A stretch of 64,000 nucleotides of DNA from Sinisalibacter lacisalsi. GTDB taxonomy: Bacteria; Pseudomonadota; Alphaproteobacteria; Rhodobacterales; Rhodobacteraceae. The translations under genes and the position numbers were made by a program. This document shows, in pieces, positions 61,431 to 64,000 of the stretch (positions are counted from its first letter, which is position 1; each line of letters begins with the position of its first letter). The DNA lies in NCBI RefSeq assembly GCF_014640115.1, contig NZ_BMGI01000001.1:1109733-1173732 (forward strand), in the 5' to 3' direction. The notes beneath the pieces were generated by a model. That model was not told the origin of the DNA. It worked only from the letters and a program-made list of their open reading frames with translations, and searched no databases.

Positions 61431-63578
61431 TCAGAGCTTGGGCGAAGTGTCCGTGGGGTCATCCCCTTGTTTTGTTTCTGTATTTTCAGGTGCGTCACCC
61501 GATGTGGCGCTATGTTCTTCTGCCGCATCCTCGGCGGAGTTTTCGCCTGTCTCTTCGTCGGTCTCAGCGTCAGGATCGGGCTCAGAATGATCCTTATCCT
61601 TGAACACGGGCTCGGCATAGGCCGCTCGGCTCGCATCGCGGATCGCGTCGAGCTCGTCCTTGGACCGCTTCTCAGCCTTCTCAAGCACGAAGAACGGGAA
61701 GCTGATCGGCACGGCCCGCTCGGTGAGCCCGCGCACATAGGTGGCAAAGGTGCCCTTGGGTTGCCGCTGGATCACGTTCGGGTCACAGGACATCTGGAGA
61801 GCCAAGGCGCGCGCATCGCGGGCAGAGACGCCGCCAGCCAGCTTGATCGAGGTATTGGCCTCGAAGGCCTCCTGGAGACCTTGAGTGAGCTGTCCGAGAT
61901 ACTGATGGGCCATCACCATGCCGACCTTGTATTTGCGCGCCTGGCTCAGGATGATGCCGATGTTCTGGTCGAAGTAGTCCTGCGCCTCGTCAATATAGAC
62001 CATGACCGGCAACCGGTCGTAGCCGGGCAGCGTGGCCCGCTCCTGGGCGGCCTGCGCAATGAGGGCGATGAAGAAGCGACCGAAGATTTCCGTGCCCTGT
62101 TCCTTGAGCAGGCTTTTTGACGTGTTGATCAGGATGAGCTTGCCCGCGTTCATCTCGCTGAACATGTCGAACTTCGAGACCGGGTGGGAGAACATCCGTT
62201 CGAAGGTCTGGTTCTCAAGCACGCCGTAAAGCCGCCGCAGCACCTGGGTTTTGGTGTTGGCGAACTCTTTCGAGTCGAACTCGGTCTCGAAGAAGCGCCG
62301 CGGCGTGCCTTCGAGATTCTCGATGTGGGCGCGGTACTTCTCAGTCCCGCCCGGCTCCAGCAGCTCCCGGAGCGTGTGGATTGTGGCTTCGGGGATGTGG
62401 AACATCAGCCGGGTCACGTAGCGGAAAACCACGCTTTGTTTCGCCGTCATGCCCGCCGACAAGAGCGAGCCCAGCACGAAGTCGTAGAGTTCGATGATCG
62501 AATTGGTGAGCCGTTCGCGTTCCAGTGGGTCGTAGCCCTCAAGCCGATCCTGACCGACCGAGAACAGGTTCAGGCTGACCGGGTAGCCGATGTCCTCGGG
62601 ATCGATCAGCACGATCTTCTCGGGCGGCAAGGTCTTGGCCTTCAGGATCGTGTTGAGAAGGTCCCCCTGGCTGTCGATCACCACCACCGACTTGTCACCG
62701 TGGGCGACTTCTTCGAGATCCTTGGCGATGAAGTATTGCAGGGTCTGGGTTTTGCCGTGACCGGAGCCCGCCACCATATGCATGTGCTCGAAGCGGCGCT
62801 CCTCGGGGACGGTGAACGGCGTCCTGAGGGTGAAGAGCTCCTTAAGATGGGTGCCCAGCAGATAGGTGTCGATGACATCGTCGCCCTTGTAGTCGACCGG
62901 GAAGACCGGATATGTGCGATGCGTGGCCCGCAGGTTCGCATCCAGCCGTTGCCGGAGCGCCTTGAAGTGCATGTAGTCGTTGTCTTGGAAGAACGGGGCG
63001 ATGACGTTCTGCACCGCCTGTCCCAGTGGGTGGGTGAACTGCGTGACCTCGACGAGCACATCGCCCTCGATCGGCGGGACGGCATTTGCGATCGGTGCCA
63101 GCGCCTGGGAGATGATCTCCAACGCGGACATCACCATCACCCGGTCCGAACGTGCCTGACCGAGCCGGGCGAGCATGTCGCGATAGCGCGCACCCTCGAC
63201 CGTGTTGCAGAGCGCCGGCAGCGGCGGGATCTCCGGCGATAGCCCCTCTTGCGCAAAGACCGACCGGCCGACATCCAGAAGCTGAATGCGCAGAGAGGCG
63301 GGAAGGTCCGTGGGCCAGTGCTGCCCTAGCGCCGCGTCGATCTCCTCGTCGGTGAGTTCGACGGTGCCAGCGAGTGCGTGGTTGTACAGGATCTCGGTTT
63401 CTTCGCGGGCGAGACGTTCGAGCCGCGTCGGGCTTTCGCTCCAGAGCCGGTAGCCGACATAGGCCGGGATCGCGATCAATGCGATCCACGAAACCAGGAT
63501 CGCGATCAAGAGGATCATGCCGATGATCACGAATGTCAGGAACAGACCGCCGACATCGCTGACCGGATCGCGCGACAT
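61431..63578 (-). CDS. VirD4/TraD-like conjugation coupling ATPase
   Basis: A 715-residue membrane ATPase. Two N-terminal helices (GLFLTFVIIGMILLIAILVS and WIALIAIPAYVGYRLW) precede a RecA-like motor with Walker A AGSGHGKTQTLQ at residues 271-277 and Walker B VMVYIDEAQDYFDQN, plus the arginine-rich tail and an acidic, disordered C-terminus. This is the HerA/TraD-TraM-recognition architecture of type IV coupling proteins, which pump DNA to a secretion channel. No other T4SS genes are in the window, so the element may be mobilisable only. Confidence 0.88.
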   Translation of the reverse strand: MSRDPVSDVGGLFLTFVIIGMILLIAILVSWIALIAIPAYVGYRLWSESPTRLERLAREETEILYNHALAGTVELTDEEIDAALGQHWPTDLPASLRIQLLDVGRSVFAQEGLSPEIPPLPALCNTVEGARYRDMLARLGQARSDRVMVMSALEIISQALAPIANAVPPIEGDVLVEVTQFTHPLGQAVQNVIAPFFQDNDYMHFKALRQRLDANLRATHRTYPVFPVDYKGDDVIDTYLLGTHLKELFTLRTPFTVPEERRFEHMHMVAGSGHGKTQTLQYFIAKDLEEVAHGDKSVVVIDSQGDLLNTILKAKTLPPEKIVLIDPEDIGYPVSLNLFSVGQDRLEGYDPLERERLTNSIIELYDFVLGSLLSAGMTAKQSVVFRYVTRLMFHIPEATIHTLRELLEPGGTEKYRAHIENLEGTPRRFFETEFDSKEFANTKTQVLRRLYGVLENQTFERMFSHPVSKFDMFSEMNAGKLILINTSKSLLKEQGTEIFGRFFIALIAQAAQERATLPGYDRLPVMVYIDEAQDYFDQNIGIILSQARKYKVGMVMAHQYLGQLTQGLQEAFEANTSIKLAGGVSARDARALALQMSCDPNVIQRQPKGTFATYVRGLTERAVPISFPFFVLEKAEKRSKDELDAIRDASRAAYAEPVFKDKDHSEPDPDAETDEETGENSAEDAAEEHSATSGDAPENTETKQGDDPTDTSPKL

Positions 63579-63892
63579 CAGAATTCGACCACCGTGCGCG
63601 AGTTCGTCTCGGCGTTGTCGTCAAGCCAAAGCTTCATCTGACCAAGAACGTCAAGCAGCGCTTCTTCGTAGATCTTTGCTTTCGAAGGCGTGGCACACAG
63701 GAAGGCGTCGACCCGCTCATTCATCAAATGCTCGACCCGCAACTCGAACTTCTCATCCCGGTCATCCACCTTGGCCGTGGCAGGTCTGCGGTCCAGGAGC
63801 TTTGTCCTCAACAACCCTCTCTGTCGGATGATCTGTTTCTCTTCGTGAGTAAAGGCAACCGAGAGATGGACCTCGTAATAGGTCGTCTTCAG
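63578..63892 (-). CDS. Small mobilisation-linked hypothetical protein, probable non-ATG start
   Basis: The frame ends at the start codon of the coupling ATPase (TGATG overlap). It extends beyond the obvious TTG at 63814: the upstream codons read KTTYYEVHLSVAFTHEEKQI and then IRQRGLLRTKLLDRRPATAK, clearly protein-like. The best start is CTG at 63892; GGAGG lies further upstream, but no ATG or GTG is in frame. The 104-residue product ends AKIYEEALLDVLGQMKLWLD. No family recognised. It is likely an accessory of the coupling protein. Confidence 0.6.
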   Translation of the reverse strand: MKTTYYEVHLSVAFTHEEKQIIRQRGLLRTKLLDRRPATAKVDDRDEKFELRVEHLMNERVDAFLCATPSKAKIYEEALLDVLGQMKLWLDDNAETNSRTVVEF

Positions 63893-64000
63893 AAGGAAGC
63901 CTTTCGTAAGCCTCCGGGGAGGGCCGTCTTTCTGACTTGAGGCTCACGGCGTAGGTCCGGCGCTATGTCCGACCATAGATACAGACCTGAAGTAGAGATC
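63893..64000. other. Window edge, nothing assigned
   Basis: About 108 bases at the end of the window. The island continues beyond it. No complete feature visible. Confidence 0.5.

Overview
The window is high-GC DNA whose gene content fits an alphaproteobacterium, most likely of the Rhodobacterales. Pointers are the DUF3309, CsbD, DUF883 and Thivi_2564-type small stress genes, the Dpp-like transporter linked to hydantoinase, and the copper and cytochrome genes. This placement is inferred from gene families and base composition. I ran no database search.

Layout. 0.2-2.2 kb: a secreted RTX calcium-binding protein ending in a CFI-box C-terminal sorting-type domain. 2.3-13.7 kb: one long minus-strand catabolic locus, read as MalT-like LuxR regulator, two Dpp-type permeases, a double ATPase, a HyuA-type hydantoinase subunit, two tandem DUF917 proteins and a solute-binding protein. 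Together they look like an uptake and opening system for a cyclic ureide, thiohydantoin or lactam compound. 13.8-15.3 kb: a decayed stretch with pieces of a sensor kinase and a Sel1-repeat protein. 15.3-25.4 kb: an envelope and general-stress region with two OmpA-domain proteins, a Crp/Fnr regulator, CsbD, DUF3309, a YqjD/YqjE-like pair, several one- or two-helix membrane peptides, a transglutaminase and a small zinc-ribbon protein. Several of these are too short for routine ORF calling. 25.7-30.5 kb: a YhaN/YhaO (SbcC/SbcD-like) pair, a broken WYL regulator and a HEPN protein with an intact R-x4-H motif. 31.1-34.1 kb: a beta-lactamase-fold hydrolase and a TspO-like protein.

34.7-43.8 kb: a copper and envelope redox cluster. 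It holds a two-component system, a SHOCT protein, two c-type cytochromes, a cupredoxin, a multicopper oxidase, a DsbA/ScsC-like protein, an L,D-transpeptidase, a small lipoprotein, a Crp/Fnr regulator and a His/Met-rich exported protein. Most of these genes overlap or lie within a few bases, so they probably work together on copper or thiol stress in the periplasm. 44.2-46.3 kb: a sterol-desaturase-family protein next to an acyltransferase. 46.7-52.1 kb: a four-gene RND efflux operon whose genes overlap by 4 bp (membrane protein, TetR, adaptor, pump), with a perfect 16-bp palindrome in front of it.

52.5-64 kb: an apparent genomic island. Its left edge is marked by a 20-bp match to the 3' end of a tRNA at 52539-52558, directly followed by AT-rich DNA. 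The island carries an AlpA-type regulator, a complete type I restriction-modification system (hsdM-hsdS-hsdR), a DUF4747 protein paired with a four-helix membrane protein, and a mobilisation module of a replication-relaxation protein, a VirD4/TraD-like ATPase and a small partner. The right edge and any integrase lie outside the window. The DUF4747/membrane pair is the best candidate for an undescribed system here, followed by the HEPN/YhaN/YhaO locus and the hydantoinase/DUF917 operon.
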